Shown here: in pieces, positions 6,294 through 13,903 of the stretch
Layout: the number at the start of each line of letters is the position of its first letter
Position numbering within the stretch: position 1 is the first letter of the stretch
From: RGIG4140 sp045532865
GTDB lineage: Bacteria; Pseudomonadota; Alphaproteobacteria; CAAHEQ01; UBA3637
NCBI GenBank assembly: GCA_045532865.1
Contig: JAZSGT010000044.1
Span: 1 to 19,749, forward strand
Direction of reading: 5' to 3'
Length of the DNA stretch: 19,749 nt
Notes under the pieces: generated by a model
Databases searched by the model: none
The model's input: only the letters and a program-made list of their open reading frames with translations
What the model was told of the DNA's origin: nothing
Made by a program: the position numbers and the translations under genes

Positions 6294-8090
6294 ATGAAAA
6301 AAACTTTATTATTTGCGCTGATGATTTCAACAATGTGTTCAACTCATATTTTTGCGCAAGTTAAGTCCACACGTGGATTAGGTACAAGAAATTTGGAATA
6401 TAAATTAGATGGTAAGCCTATACTTGTTGAGAACATTAATGATAAAACAAGTGGTATAGTTTCTGTTCATTATGGCAGATTAAATGCTCAGGCTCAATTT
6501 ATTGCAGGAGAATTGATAGGACCTATTTCATATAAAAATATATCAGGGGTTGTGAATAAAGATAAAACTTTTTCATTTAAAGATACAAATGGAAATTGGA
6601 TAGATGGAAAATTAAAATGTTCTGGATTGGATGTGTTTAGGTATTTTTCATGGTCTTTGCAAACTGGCTCGAGAGATGATTTTTATAAATGTTTGAATGT
6701 GAATAATGCTTCTTACAAGTTTTCTTTTGGTCAGGGTGTTTTTAAAGGTGAGACAGCATATCCAAATCTTGTAGAGGGGTCTAAAATATCTTTTACCCCT
6801 AACTTAACTTTTTCAAAAGACGCAAATAAAAATGTGTTTTTACCAAAAGATGTATCATTTACGGTTGGTGAAGATGAGAAAAAAATCGACCTTCATTTAT
6901 TAACTCAAAAAGATCAAAATTTTTTACTTGGGTTTGAATTAAAAGAAAATTTGCTTCCTTTTTTAGAAAAACTGAATTGGAATAATGAAAAAGCTGAATC
7001 CATCAAGATGGTGGCAAATACTTTGAGTTTAAAAAAAATAGAAGTTCCTCGTATAGATGGAAAAACAGGATTATTGTTTGACGGAACTTTTCACGTTATT
7101 AATGAATTGTCACCCACAAGTCAGTTGAGTTTACTTGACCATATGGGACAACGGCTTGTTCAAATTCAAAGTCAAGAAGATACTTTTTCAATTTGGGCAA
7201 AGTATCCCCAAACACTTAATTTATTCTTAGAGGGTGAAGTTGTTATTCCAAATATAAAAAAAGGATATATGATGACCGCTACGTTGCTTGCAAATGGATT
7301 TAAAAAGCGTTTGGGTAACAAAAATTTGGCACGCATTTTAGCAGGTCTTTCATTAAAAAATGTAACAATCTATGATGAAAATAATCAAAAGCTAGCAACC
7401 TTTGATATCTCAGTTAGTGAAAATATAACAGCTAGAGATGTTGGAGAAATCAAAAAGCATCCTCACTTGATTGATTCTTTCATTACGGGGCGTATTTCTT
7501 TATATAAAACTCCAGAAGGTCAGCTTGATGTTGATTTTAATGGTTCTGATACAGTTACAGTAAATGGTGTTTCTGGAAAAGGTGAAAATCAAGCTGATTT
7601 TTATGGATTAGTTTCCATGTTACCTCAGTTTTTAGGAGACTCTCTTACTTCGTATCAAAACCAAATGGATCTTGTTTTGAAAGATACAATTTTGATTTCT
7701 GATATTTACAATTCAATTTTGAAGCAAATTGAAGTAAATAAAATTTTAAAGGTTGCAAAGCAGTATGCTCATACGATATATGACTATTGTGTTAAAGAGC
7801 TAGAAGAAGAACGTATTGATTATATGTATGAGTGTAAAGGTTTAGCTTTTAATCAAATATCTGGATTGAAAGCAATAAATGGTGTTCAAATGTCGCTGAC
7901 TCCAGCAACAGAAATGGGTATTGAACACTCATTTATATACTTTGATGAAAAAATCGGTCGTGATGTGATTATGGTCGAATTAAATTTTGAGGATAGTTCT
8001 GTTTGTGAAAATGTCGCCACTTCACAGAAAAAGAAGTGTGAAAATAATGCAGTGAAAATTGGAATTCAAACAGAATTAAAAACATATTAA
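6294..8090 (+). CDS. Secreted protein of unknown family, 598 residues
   Basis: I do not recognise a family. A typical signal peptide (MKK, hydrophobic core, then HIFA) predicts cleavage after about Ala21, so the mature protein is periplasmic or exported. No membrane span or lipobox follows. The body alternates short hydrophobic strands with polar turns, which suggests a beta-rich fold, with a helical stretch at about 460-515. Six cysteines of the mature protein occur as three close pairs (109/133, 499/514, 571/582), a pattern that would suit three local disulfides. There is no visible catalytic motif. AAGGA 8 nt before the ATG supports the start. It is a single-gene unit between its own candidate promoter and a bidirectional terminator. 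Confidence 0.82.
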   Translation: MKKTLLFALMISTMCSTHIFAQVKSTRGLGTRNLEYKLDGKPILVENINDKTSGIVSVHYGRLNAQAQFIAGELIGPISYKNISGVVNKDKTFSFKDTNGNWIDGKLKCSGLDVFRYFSWSLQTGSRDDFYKCLNVNNASYKFSFGQGVFKGETAYPNLVEGSKISFTPNLTFSKDANKNVFLPKDVSFTVGEDEKKIDLHLLTQKDQNFLLGFELKENLLPFLEKLNWNNEKAESIKMVANTLSLKKIEVPRIDGKTGLLFDGTFHVINELSPTSQLSLLDHMGQRLVQIQSQEDTFSIWAKYPQTLNLFLEGEVVIPNIKKGYMMTATLLANGFKKRLGNKNLARILAGLSLKNVTIYDENNQKLATFDISVSENITARDVGEIKKHPHLIDSFITGRISLYKTPEGQLDVDFNGSDTVTVNGVSGKGENQADFYGLVSMLPQFLGDSLTSYQNQMDLVLKDTILISDIYNSILKQIEVNKILKVAKQYAHTIYDYCVKELEEERIDYMYECKGLAFNQISGLKAINGVQMSLTPATEMGIEHSFIYFDEKIGRDVIMVELNFEDSSVCENVATSQKKKCENNAVKIGIQTELKTY

Positions 8091-8115
8091 AAAAAGGCTT
8101 TTTAAGCCTTTTTTT
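8089..8115. terminator. Bidirectional terminator between convergent genes
   Basis: Seven A residues plus GGCTT (8089-8100), a 3-nt loop, and AAGCC plus seven T residues (8104-8115) form a symmetric hairpin that ends in a T-tract on either strand. It serves the secreted-protein gene on the plus strand and the phospholipid operon on the minus strand, and overlaps both stop codons. Confidence 0.88.
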
Positions 8116-8425
8116 AATCACATTTAAGAGGTCTATTTGTTTTTAAATCAACAAGAGTATCGGCATCCTCTTTAATGAGGTAATCTTCTTTTTGATTTTT
8201 GATGTATAATGATAAAATTTCATTTTGAACAGTGTATAATCCTTTTTGTGAAAAGGTTTTTCTTGGTGTTTTAATTTCTTTTTCTATTTGACCATTTTTT
8301 TGAATGTATAAGCTTGTTTTAACCTCATTATTTTTATTTAAATAAGAATAATGATGACAAAAAGGAAATTTATCAGAAGAGCAGGCTGATAAAAAAAGAC
8401 AAGAAAATAAAATTAATTTTTTCAT
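8114..8425 (-). CDS. Small predicted lipoprotein (hypothetical)
   Basis: This 103-residue protein has a signal peptide and lipobox LSAC (Cys15 lipidated). The mature domain is short and beta-rich, with Cys23 near the N-terminus and a Cys two residues from the C-terminal end (LKCD), which may be disulfide-linked. The run of strands (SLYIQKNGQ..., KGLYTVQNEILSLYI..., DTLVDL) faintly resembles the N-terminal domain of NlpE-type lipoproteins, but the defining CxxC motif is absent and I do not claim that family. AGGA lies 8 nt upstream of the ATG. It is the last gene of the psd-pssA unit, 9 nt after trmJ, and its stop lies inside the terminator. Confidence 0.75.
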   Translation of the reverse strand: MKKLILFSCLFLSACSSDKFPFCHHYSYLNKNNEVKTSLYIQKNGQIEKEIKTPRKTFSQKGLYTVQNEILSLYIKNQKEDYLIKEDADTLVDLKTNRPLKCD

Positions 8426-8434
8426 ATATATATC

Positions 8435-9190
8435 CTATGAGTTTTCATCTCGAGTTAAATCTGTGAAAATTTTATGAAGTGTTTTAATTTCAGGTGATGT
8501 TAAATGATTTCTTAAAAAAATGTTTCTTAGGTTATGTTTCATTCTTTCTTTTTTATCTTTAAACCGAAAATAACCTCTTTTTTCAAGTGCAGTTTCTAAA
8601 TGAGAAAATAAGGCCAAATATTCTTCTTGTGTTGCAAGTTTTGCAGTGCCCATTTCAAGTCGTGAATTTGAATTTTTTAGTTGGCTTTTATACCATTCGT
8701 ATCCGAGTAATAAAACAGCTTGAGAAAGGTTTAATGAGGCATGTAGAGGGTTTAATGGTATTTCTACAATGCCGTTTGCTAAGACAATTTCTGTATTTAA
8801 AAGACCAGTTCTTTCAGCTCCAAAAAGGAACGCTATTTTCTTTTTCTGTGAGGCAATAGTGTTTATCATTTTGATGCCATCTTCGGGTGAAAATATTTCT
8901 TTTGTCATGTCTCTTTTTCGAGCACTTGTGGCCAGAACATAATGTATATCTGCAATAGCATCTTCAAGCGTTTCAAATGTTTTTGCTTGTTCTAAAATAA
9001 TTTGAGCACCAGAAGAAGCTGAAATTGCTTTTTCACTAAGGTGGTTATCTCTTGGGTTAATAAGTCTTAATTCTGATAAAGTACAATTCATCATTGCACG
9101 AGCAACCATACCCATATTTTCAGCTAATTGTGGCCTGGCTAAAATGATAATTGGTGCAAAATTAGATGTTGTATTTTGAATTTTTTTCAT
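8435..9190 (-). CDS. trmJ: tRNA (cytidine/uridine-2'-O-)-methyltransferase TrmJ
   Basis: This 251-residue SPOUT-class (TrmH family) enzyme is expected to methylate the ribose of tRNA residue 32 using S-adenosylmethionine. Visible family motifs are ARPQLAENMGMVARAM (18-33; motif 1 with the catalytic Arg31), FLFGAERTGL (121-130; motif 2), and IPLNPLHASLNLSQAV (144-159; motif 3, forming the knotted cofactor site). The C-terminal roughly 80 residues form the helical extension typical of TrmJ rather than TrmL. Its ATG overlaps the upstream stop as TAATG, and I see no Shine-Dalgarno of its own, so translation is probably coupled to the preceding periplasmic-protein gene. Some relatives are annotated TrmH or LasT. 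Confidence 0.9.
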   Translation of the reverse strand: MKKIQNTTSNFAPIIILARPQLAENMGMVARAMMNCTLSELRLINPRDNHLSEKAISASSGAQIILEQAKTFETLEDAIADIHYVLATSARKRDMTKEIFSPEDGIKMINTIASQKKKIAFLFGAERTGLLNTEIVLANGIVEIPLNPLHASLNLSQAVLLLGYEWYKSQLKNSNSRLEMGTAKLATQEEYLALFSHLETALEKRGYFRFKDKKERMKHNLRNIFLRNHLTSPEIKTLHKIFTDLTRDENS

Positions 9191-9684
9191 TAATTAAAGT
9201 TATCAGGATTAATGTTCAATGATTTTTTACCAAGGCGTTTTTTATTTTCTATGGATGGTATAATATCATTAGAATTTGTTACAGTTTTTGTTTGATAAGA
9301 TGGATTTTCTATATAGTTTGGATTTTCAATCCATTGACCATTTTGTTCAATATATTTTACATTTTTTGTTTCGTAATCAGGATTTAATTCAAAAATGCCA
9401 TTTTGTTCAATAAAAGGAGGGTTGACATCATAGCTGTTGTATAATTTTAGATATTCTTCTTCTGTATATTTTTCTGTTTGTTTTAGAAACGTCATTAATT
9501 CATCTTTATTTTCATGAAAAGATTTTTGAATATCCTTTATGATTTTTTCTCTAACCTCTTTGTAAAAAGGGGTTTCTAATAGATTTACATGTGATGAATT
9601 TTGGGTATTTATTTCTTCGGCAAAAGCGACTTGTTGGCACAAGCCGCTTGCGATGAAAAAAAGCAGAAAAAGGTTTTTTTTCAT
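9190..9684 (-). CDS. Periplasmic protein with internal repeat (hypothetical)
   Basis: This 164-residue protein has a signal peptide (MKKNLFLLFFIASG core, cleavage after about AFA at residue 22) and no further membrane span. Residues 35-85 are predicted helical and charged. They are followed by a Pro/Asn/Tyr-rich segment containing an imperfect duplication: FIEQNGIFELNPDYETKNV (91-109) and YIEQNGQWIENPNY...YQTKTV (111-135), with EQNG, NP.Y and TK.V conserved in both. A basic Asn-rich tail ends the protein. No family is recognised and no catalytic residues are evident. AAGGA 7 nt before the ATG supports the start. It sits between pssA (3 nt upstream) and trmJ (1-nt overlap). Confidence 0.8.
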   Translation of the reverse strand: MKKNLFLLFFIASGLCQQVAFAEEINTQNSSHVNLLETPFYKEVREKIIKDIQKSFHENKDELMTFLKQTEKYTEEEYLKLYNSYDVNPPFIEQNGIFELNPDYETKNVKYIEQNGQWIENPNYIENPSYQTKTVTNSNDIIPSIENKKRLGKKSLNINPDNFN

Positions 9685-9687
9685 TTT

Positions 9688-10485
9688 TTATCCTTTTGAA
9701 TGAAGATACTCTTTTTTAAATTTTAAGAAATAGTATATACAAACAGGAATTGACAAAAGATAACAAATTCCTATTAAACTTAACATAACCCAGGGGAATG
9801 AAAGAAGGCCTGCAATAACAAAAAGAGCAATAATTAAAAGAAGGGTAGATGCTCCGGAAGAAATATGCAGATGTTTCAAACAAAGAGTAGGTATTTTACT
9901 TGCCATCATAATACCACTAAACATTAAAAATATAGCAGCCAATATAGGACTTCTAAACCACTCAATGCTTTGATTTGTTGCCAACCAGAATACAAGAGGA
10001 AGCATTGTTAAAAAGCCACCTGCTGGAGCTGGAACACCCATGAAAAAATGTTTCCAATAAGGTGGTTGTTCTGTATCAATCAAGCTATTGAAACGAGCTA
10101 ATCTAGCTGCACAGCACATGGATACAAACAAAACAAAGCCCCAATAAACGCCGATAGCTTCTTTTTTAACGGCTAAATTTTGAAGGACGCTAATTCTTGT
10201 AGCTCCATCCATTGTCCATAGGTACATCAAAAAAGCTGGAGCAACACCGAAACTGACAAAATCAGAAAGTGAATCAAGTTCAGCTCCAAATTTTGATGAT
10301 ACGTTAAGCATCCGAGCAACCTTTCCATCTAAGAAGTCGAATACCCCTGCAAGAGCGATGAATAAAATTGCTAAAGACCATTCGCCCCAAAATGACATGT
10401 TAATAGAGGATACCCCAAAAGCAAGAGCTGTCATTGTCACAGCATTTGGAAATATTGGTCTGATATTGAGTTCTTTGTCAGTCAT
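9688..10485 (-). CDS. pssA: CDP-diacylglycerol--serine O-phosphatidyltransferase
   Basis: The enzyme condenses CDP-diacylglycerol with L-serine to give phosphatidylserine and CMP in the inner membrane. The full CDP-alcohol phosphotransferase signature is present: Asp50-x2-Asp53-Gly54-x2-Ala57-Arg58-x8-Gly67-x3-Asp71-x3-Asp75, with the Asp residues binding Mg and the CDP moiety. Several hydrophobic spans surround it (about 15-30, 37-50, 80-90, 110-125, 150-170, 180-195, 210-255). At 265 residues it fits the type II, Bacillus/alphaproteobacterial form rather than the E. coli enzyme. AGGTG about 8 nt before the ATG supports the start. It follows psd by 18 nt; psd uses its product as substrate. 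Confidence 0.95.
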   Translation of the reverse strand: MTDKELNIRPIFPNAVTMTALAFGVSSINMSFWGEWSLAILFIALAGVFDFLDGKVARMLNVSSKFGAELDSLSDFVSFGVAPAFLMYLWTMDGATRISVLQNLAVKKEAIGVYWGFVLFVSMCCAARLARFNSLIDTEQPPYWKHFFMGVPAPAGGFLTMLPLVFWLATNQSIEWFRSPILAAIFLMFSGIMMASKIPTLCLKHLHISSGASTLLLIIALFVIAGLLSFPWVMLSLIGICYLLSIPVCIYYFLKFKKEYLHSKG

Positions 10486-10503
10486 AAAATTTCACCTGTT
10501 TTG

Positions 10504-11229
10504 TTATTGCTTCTCATTTAAATCTGCTAAAATTGTTTCACCAGCAACCATAATTTGTCCTGGTAAAACTTTTGGATAAACACCTGTTGGCAAATAGACA
10601 TCCAAACGGCTACCAAAGCGAATCATTCCAAAAATAGCGCCTTTTTTAACCATTTCACCGACTTTTAAAGGGCAATAGATGCGACGAGCTACTAAACCTG
10701 CAATTTGAATAAAACCAATTTTAATACCATCTTCTCTTTTAATGGTGATTTCTTGGCGTTCATTATCTTCATTATCTTTGTCAGCAATATTAACAAGTTT
10801 TCCAGGACGATAGGTAAGTGCATCAACCATGCCACTTGTTGGAGCACGATTAACATGAACATTAAATACGCTCATAAAAATACTAATACGTAAAAGAGGA
10901 TCTTCGCCAAGGCCCATTTCTTTTGGAGGAACCATGTACTTGATGTTGCTTACAATCCCATCTGCTGGAGAAATAATAAGATTATCTCCTTCAGGGGTAA
11001 CACGTGATGGGTTTCTAAAGAAATAGAACACAAAGGCAAGTAATGGCAAGCAAATAACCAAAGAGCAAGCACTAACTAAGCTGAGTAATACAACAATAAG
11101 AGCTGCAACAGCAAAAATTTTTAACCCCTCTTTATGAATGGGAGGTAATATGAAACGTTTCCAACTTAAGTCAACAGAGCTTGAATCTGGAACTTGATAT
11201 GAATTTTTAGAATTTTTATTTTCAGTCAT
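10504..11229 (-). CDS. psd: Phosphatidylserine decarboxylase proenzyme (PSD-A type)
   Basis: This pyruvoyl-dependent enzyme converts phosphatidylserine to phosphatidylethanolamine at the inner membrane. It is the short form (241 residues). One or two hydrophobic segments lie at about 36-72; then come Asp90 in SPADG, His125 in FNVHVNR, and the self-cleavage site Gly206-Ser207 in RFGSRLD. Cleavage gives a beta chain and a small alpha chain whose N-terminal Ser207 becomes the pyruvoyl group. Asp90, His125 and Ser207 correspond to the known autocleavage triad. AGGAG 8 nt before the ATG supports the start. It heads the phospholipid unit and has its own candidate promoter. Confidence 0.95.
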   Translation of the reverse strand: MTENKNSKNSYQVPDSSSVDLSWKRFILPPIHKEGLKIFAVAALIVVLLSLVSACSLVICLPLLAFVFYFFRNPSRVTPEGDNLIISPADGIVSNIKYMVPPKEMGLGEDPLLRISIFMSVFNVHVNRAPTSGMVDALTYRPGKLVNIADKDNEDNERQEITIKREDGIKIGFIQIAGLVARRIYCPLKVGEMVKKGAIFGMIRFGSRLDVYLPTGVYPKVLPGQIMVAGETILADLNEKQ

Positions 11230-11250
11230 TTTTTTTCTCCTTTTTGAATC

Positions 11251-11279
11251 ACTTTAAATGATTTTTAATTCTTTTTCAA
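11251..11279 (-). promoter_or_regulatory. Candidate promoter of the psd-pssA operon
   Basis: On the minus strand TTGAAA (11279-11274, five of six) and TAAAGT (11256-11251, four of six) are 17 nt apart. Transcription would start near 11244, about 15 nt before the psd ATG, a short leader that still contains the ribosome site. Confidence 0.45.
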
Positions 11280-11328
11280 AGCATTTTTTATGAAACTTTA
11301 AAAAAATAATTTTTTGAAGTGAAATATA

Positions 11329-11357
11329 TTGACTTATTGTGTGATATTTTTTATAAT
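11329..11357 (+). promoter_or_regulatory. Promoter of tRNA-Leu
   Basis: TTGACT (11329-11334, five of six) and a perfect TATAAT (11352-11357) are separated by 17 nt. The predicted start near 11364 is about six bases before the mature tRNA end. Confidence 0.85.
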
Positions 11358-11369
11358 AAATTCCAAAAT

Positions 11370-11456
11370 GCTCAAGTGGCGAAACTGGTAGACGCGCTGG
11401 CTTCAGGTGCTAGTACTTTAACGAGTGTGAAGGTTCGAGTCCTTTCTTGAGCACCA
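11370..11456 (+). tRNA. tRNA-Leu (anticodon CAG)
   Basis: This is an 87-nt cloverleaf with encoded CCA. The acceptor arms GCTCAAG (11370-11376) and CTTGAGC (11446-11452) pair fully, followed by discriminator A and CCA. The anticodon stem CTGGC/GCTAG encloses the loop TTCAGGT, giving anticodon CAG, which reads CUG leucine codons. A long variable arm follows, as expected for a class II tRNA, then the T arm GAAGG-TTCGAGT-CCTTT. In this AT-rich genome CUG is likely a rare codon. Confidence 0.97.
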
Positions 11457-11458
11457 AC

Positions 11459-11483
11459 AAAGGCTCTTTGTGAGCTTTTTTTT
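11459..11483 (+). terminator. Terminator after tRNA-Leu
   Basis: AAAGGCTC (11459-11466), a 5-nt loop, and GAGCTTTT (11472-11479, one G-T pair) form an 8-bp stem running into eight T residues (11476-11483). The next gene's ribosome site begins only three bases later, so read-through could provide its mRNA. Confidence 0.85.
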
Positions 11484-11494
11484 ATGGAGAAAAA

Positions 11495-11920
11495 ATGCGT
11501 ATTGAAATAGATAATATTAATGATGTGAAGCGAGTTGCAGCATTAAAAGCTGGTGTGGAATGTGGTTTGATAGTTAAAGAGGAACTCCCACAAGAAGTGT
11601 ATCCCCTTTTTAAAAAAGTAAAAAAAGGGCGTGCTGGTTATGTTGATGTGATGGATGAAAATGCTTCTGAAGAAACCAAAGCACGTTTTAACCATTTATA
11701 TGCAAAGCATTTGTTGGAAGAAAAATCAAGTGCGAGAGTGCGCTCTGTTCCAATGATTGTGGGTGGTGTTGCTTATATATTGGGATTGGGAGCAATTTTG
11801 TCTGGTGTTGGCGTTGGTATGAAAGGATGTGCTGTTGAGCAAAAAACCTCAACTCCAAAGTTAATCAAAAAGGCAAAATTACTTCCTACAAGGGAAAATC
11901 AGCAACAATTTATTCGTTAG
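11495..11920 (+). CDS. Small single-span membrane protein (hypothetical)
   Basis: This 141-residue protein has no recognised family. Residues 1-80 are soluble and charged, with a mixed helix/strand look and no obvious motif. A glycine-rich hydrophobic span lies at about 86-108 and ends in GMKGC (Cys112). A basic tail of about 30 residues follows. GGAG 5-6 nt before the ATG supports the start. No separate promoter is evident between the tRNA terminator and the gene, so expression may depend on read-through from the tRNA promoter. Its TAG stop overlaps the TAA stop of the convergent acyltransferase gene by a few bases, with no terminator between them. Confidence 0.75.
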   Translation: MRIEIDNINDVKRVAALKAGVECGLIVKEELPQEVYPLFKKVKKGRAGYVDVMDENASEETKARFNHLYAKHLLEEKSSARVRSVPMIVGGVAYILGLGAILSGVGVGMKGCAVEQKTSTPKLIKKAKLLPTRENQQQFIR

Positions 11921-12828
11921 TTGTTGTATTCAGACTTGTCAAATCGATGATGAACCCAGAGCCATTGTTCTGGGTTTTGTCTAATCCAATCTTCAATGGT
12001 TTGATTGATTTTAAGTGTTAATTCATAGATGGCTTTTTCTTCTCCAAGTTTTTTAATGTCAGGCATTTCAAGTGGGGTTGAAACTTCAATATCAAAAATG
12101 CCATCTGTTCCACGAATGCATCTTGCCATAATAATTGGTAAATTCATTTTAAGAGCAATAGTTGCCGTTGCTGGAGCTGTTTTAACCATTTTTCCAAAGA
12201 AGGGGACATCAATTCCTTCTCTTAATTTTTGGTCACAAAGAATAACAACGCCACCTCCATTTTTGAGGACTTGAAGCATTAATCTTGCGCCGGCACTTCC
12301 TTTAGGAATAAGTGTTCCTTTTCGGCGTTGAAACATAATTTTATCAATCCATTTATTGTTTGCAACACGATAAACAGGATTTAGATAATAATCATCGAAT
12401 AATGGAGCAGAAACTGCAGGTTCCCAGTTCCCCAAATGAGCTGAACAAACAAAGCAACCTTTTTTATCTTGATGAAGTTTTTTTAAATTGTCTAAACCAT
12501 TTTTTCGAGCTGTTTTATAGAGCGTTTCTCCATGAGGCATTTCTGCAAAAAAACGTCCCCAATGTTGCCACATTTTTTTTAAAATAGTTTCTCTTTCTGA
12601 AGCTGTTTTTTCAGGGAAGGCAATTTCTAAATTGCGACGAGCGATTTTATTTCTTTTTTGCATTAATTTATACAAAAGAGAGCCTATTTTACTTCCTAAA
12701 AGAGAGGCAGTTTGTGCAGGTAATGCTCTGAAAAAAGAATAAATAAGCAAAACAAACAATGCCATAATAGGATCAGAAACATAGCGTTGAAAAAATGAAC
12801 GAGTCCCCCGTCTAATCGCTTTTGCCAT
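11917..12828 (-). CDS. lpxL: Lipid A biosynthesis acyltransferase (LpxL/HtrB family)
   Basis: This late acyltransferase transfers a fatty acyl chain from acyl-ACP (or acyl-CoA) to the Kdo2-lipid A precursor on the inner face of the inner membrane. At 303 residues it has the family's usual length. A hydrophobic N-terminal segment (about 20-36) anchors it. The catalytic H-x4-E motif is HLGNWE at 131-136; the family's later segments are visible as PKGSAGARLM..., the DQK...GIDVPFFGK stretch, and the C-terminal NPEQWLWVHHRF. AAGGAG 7 nt before the ATG supports the start. It starts 14 nt after lpxK. Which acyl chain or position it uses (lauroyl versus other) cannot be told from sequence, so the symbol marks the family, not a proven substrate. 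Confidence 0.9.
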   Translation of the reverse strand: MAKAIRRGTRSFFQRYVSDPIMALFVLLIYSFFRALPAQTASLLGSKIGSLLYKLMQKRNKIARRNLEIAFPEKTASERETILKKMWQHWGRFFAEMPHGETLYKTARKNGLDNLKKLHQDKKGCFVCSAHLGNWEPAVSAPLFDDYYLNPVYRVANNKWIDKIMFQRRKGTLIPKGSAGARLMLQVLKNGGGVVILCDQKLREGIDVPFFGKMVKTAPATATIALKMNLPIIMARCIRGTDGIFDIEVSTPLEMPDIKKLGEEKAIYELTLKINQTIEDWIRQNPEQWLWVHHRFDKSEYNN

Positions 12829-12842
12829 AATTTTCTCCTTAA

Positions 12843-13817
12843 TTAAAGAACAATTCCCTTGAGGAGCTCTTGAACTTCCTCTGGTTTGTCAAATACAAAT
12901 TGTCCATCAGCAATATGAATGTTTTTGAGTAAATCTTTTGGTATTTTTACAGCATCTTTTGTTGTTGTAATGAGTGGCAATCCATTTGCTTTTTTAAGTA
13001 ATCGTTCTATGTCGAAACGTGTGTAAAAATAATGATCCGGATACTCTTCAGTTTTTACCGGATTGATATCGTTTTGTTTTAAAAAATCAAAAAACTTTTG
13101 AGGTCTGCCAATTCCTGCAAAGGCGAGAACCTCTTTTCCTTTTAATGGGGCAATGGATTTTGTTTTTGCTTTAAAATGTCCTGTAAATAAGGGAAGGTCA
13201 ATTTTGTTACGTTGTAAGAAAAATTTAACACCCCATTCATCTTCGCCAACAAGAACAATTGCGTCAGCTCGTTCAAGACCTTTCAGTATAGGTTCGCGTA
13301 ATGGTCCTGCTGGTAAAACACATTCATTACCAAATCCTTTTTTGCCATCAACAACAACAAAAGAAAAAGATTTGATAAGAGAAGGATTTTGAAAACCGTC
13401 ATCCATTAAAATACATTTAGCACCTTTTCGAATAGCTAGTTGAGCTCCACGAGCGCGTTGATTATCAACAACTGTAGGACCATAACAAGCAAGTAAGATG
13501 GCTTCATCCCCAACATCATAAGCTGTATGTCTTTCTAAATCTACAAGAACATTTTTTAAGCGAGCTTTATACCCATGATTTAAGAAAAAAAAGTCACGGT
13601 TTAGTTTGAACAACTCTTTTGCAACAGCCAAACAAACAGGTGTTTTTCCTGTTCCACCAACGGATAAATTTCCAATACAAATAACAGGAATATCTGCTTG
13701 ATATGGTTTTGCTTTTCTAAATCTATATGCTGTTCCAAAAGCATATAGCGCTCCAAAAGGTTTGAGTACCTTAGATATCAAAGAATTTGGAACATCCCAA
13801 AATTTTGGCGTTCCCAT
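12843..13817 (-). CDS. lpxK: Tetraacyldisaccharide 4'-kinase
   Basis: This enzyme phosphorylates the 4' position of the lipid A disaccharide precursor using ATP at the inner membrane. Walker A is CIGNLSVGGTGKTP (47-60). The LpxK signature segments DDGFQNPSL and GFGNECVLPAGPLREP are both present; many family members have His where this one has Asn in DDGFQ(H/N). A short hydrophobic/amphipathic N-terminal region precedes the P-loop. The length, 324 residues, is normal. A strong AGGAGG lies 7 nt before the ATG. It is followed after 14 nt by the lpxL-like gene and preceded by waaA on the same strand, which suits the order of lipid A assembly. Confidence 0.95.
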   Translation of the reverse strand: MGTPKFWDVPNSLISKVLKPFGALYAFGTAYRFRKAKPYQADIPVICIGNLSVGGTGKTPVCLAVAKELFKLNRDFFFLNHGYKARLKNVLVDLERHTAYDVGDEAILLACYGPTVVDNQRARGAQLAIRKGAKCILMDDGFQNPSLIKSFSFVVVDGKKGFGNECVLPAGPLREPILKGLERADAIVLVGEDEWGVKFFLQRNKIDLPLFTGHFKAKTKSIAPLKGKEVLAFAGIGRPQKFFDFLKQNDINPVKTEEYPDHYFYTRFDIERLLKKANGLPLITTTKDAVKIPKDLLKNIHIADGQFVFDKPEEVQELLKGIVL

Positions 13818-13847
13818 TTTTTTCCTCCTAATTATGTTGTTTTTTTT

Positions 13848-13856
13848 ACTATAACA
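13848..13856 (-). promoter_or_regulatory. Candidate extended -10 promoter of lpxK-lpxL
   Basis: On the minus strand TGTTATAGT (13856-13848) matches an extended -10 (TG, one base, then a five-of-six hexamer). A weak -35 (CTGGAA, 13876-13871) lies 17 nt upstream. Transcription would start near 13841, inside the 86-nt gap after waaA, so lpxK-lpxL may be transcribed separately from waaA. Confidence 0.4.
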
Positions 13857-13903
13857 TAAAAAAAGAAGATTTCCAGTATTTTTTATCTTTTTTTATCTTT
13901 TTT

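Noticed and set aside
8114..8425. NlpE copper-resistance lipoprotein
   Set aside because: The strand pattern is vaguely similar but the CxxC motif that defines the N-terminal domain is missing, so only a generic lipoprotein is claimed.
11370..11494. Integration site at the tRNA 3' end
   Set aside because: No integrase, phage gene or duplicated tRNA tail is seen, and the sequence after the tRNA is an ordinary terminator.
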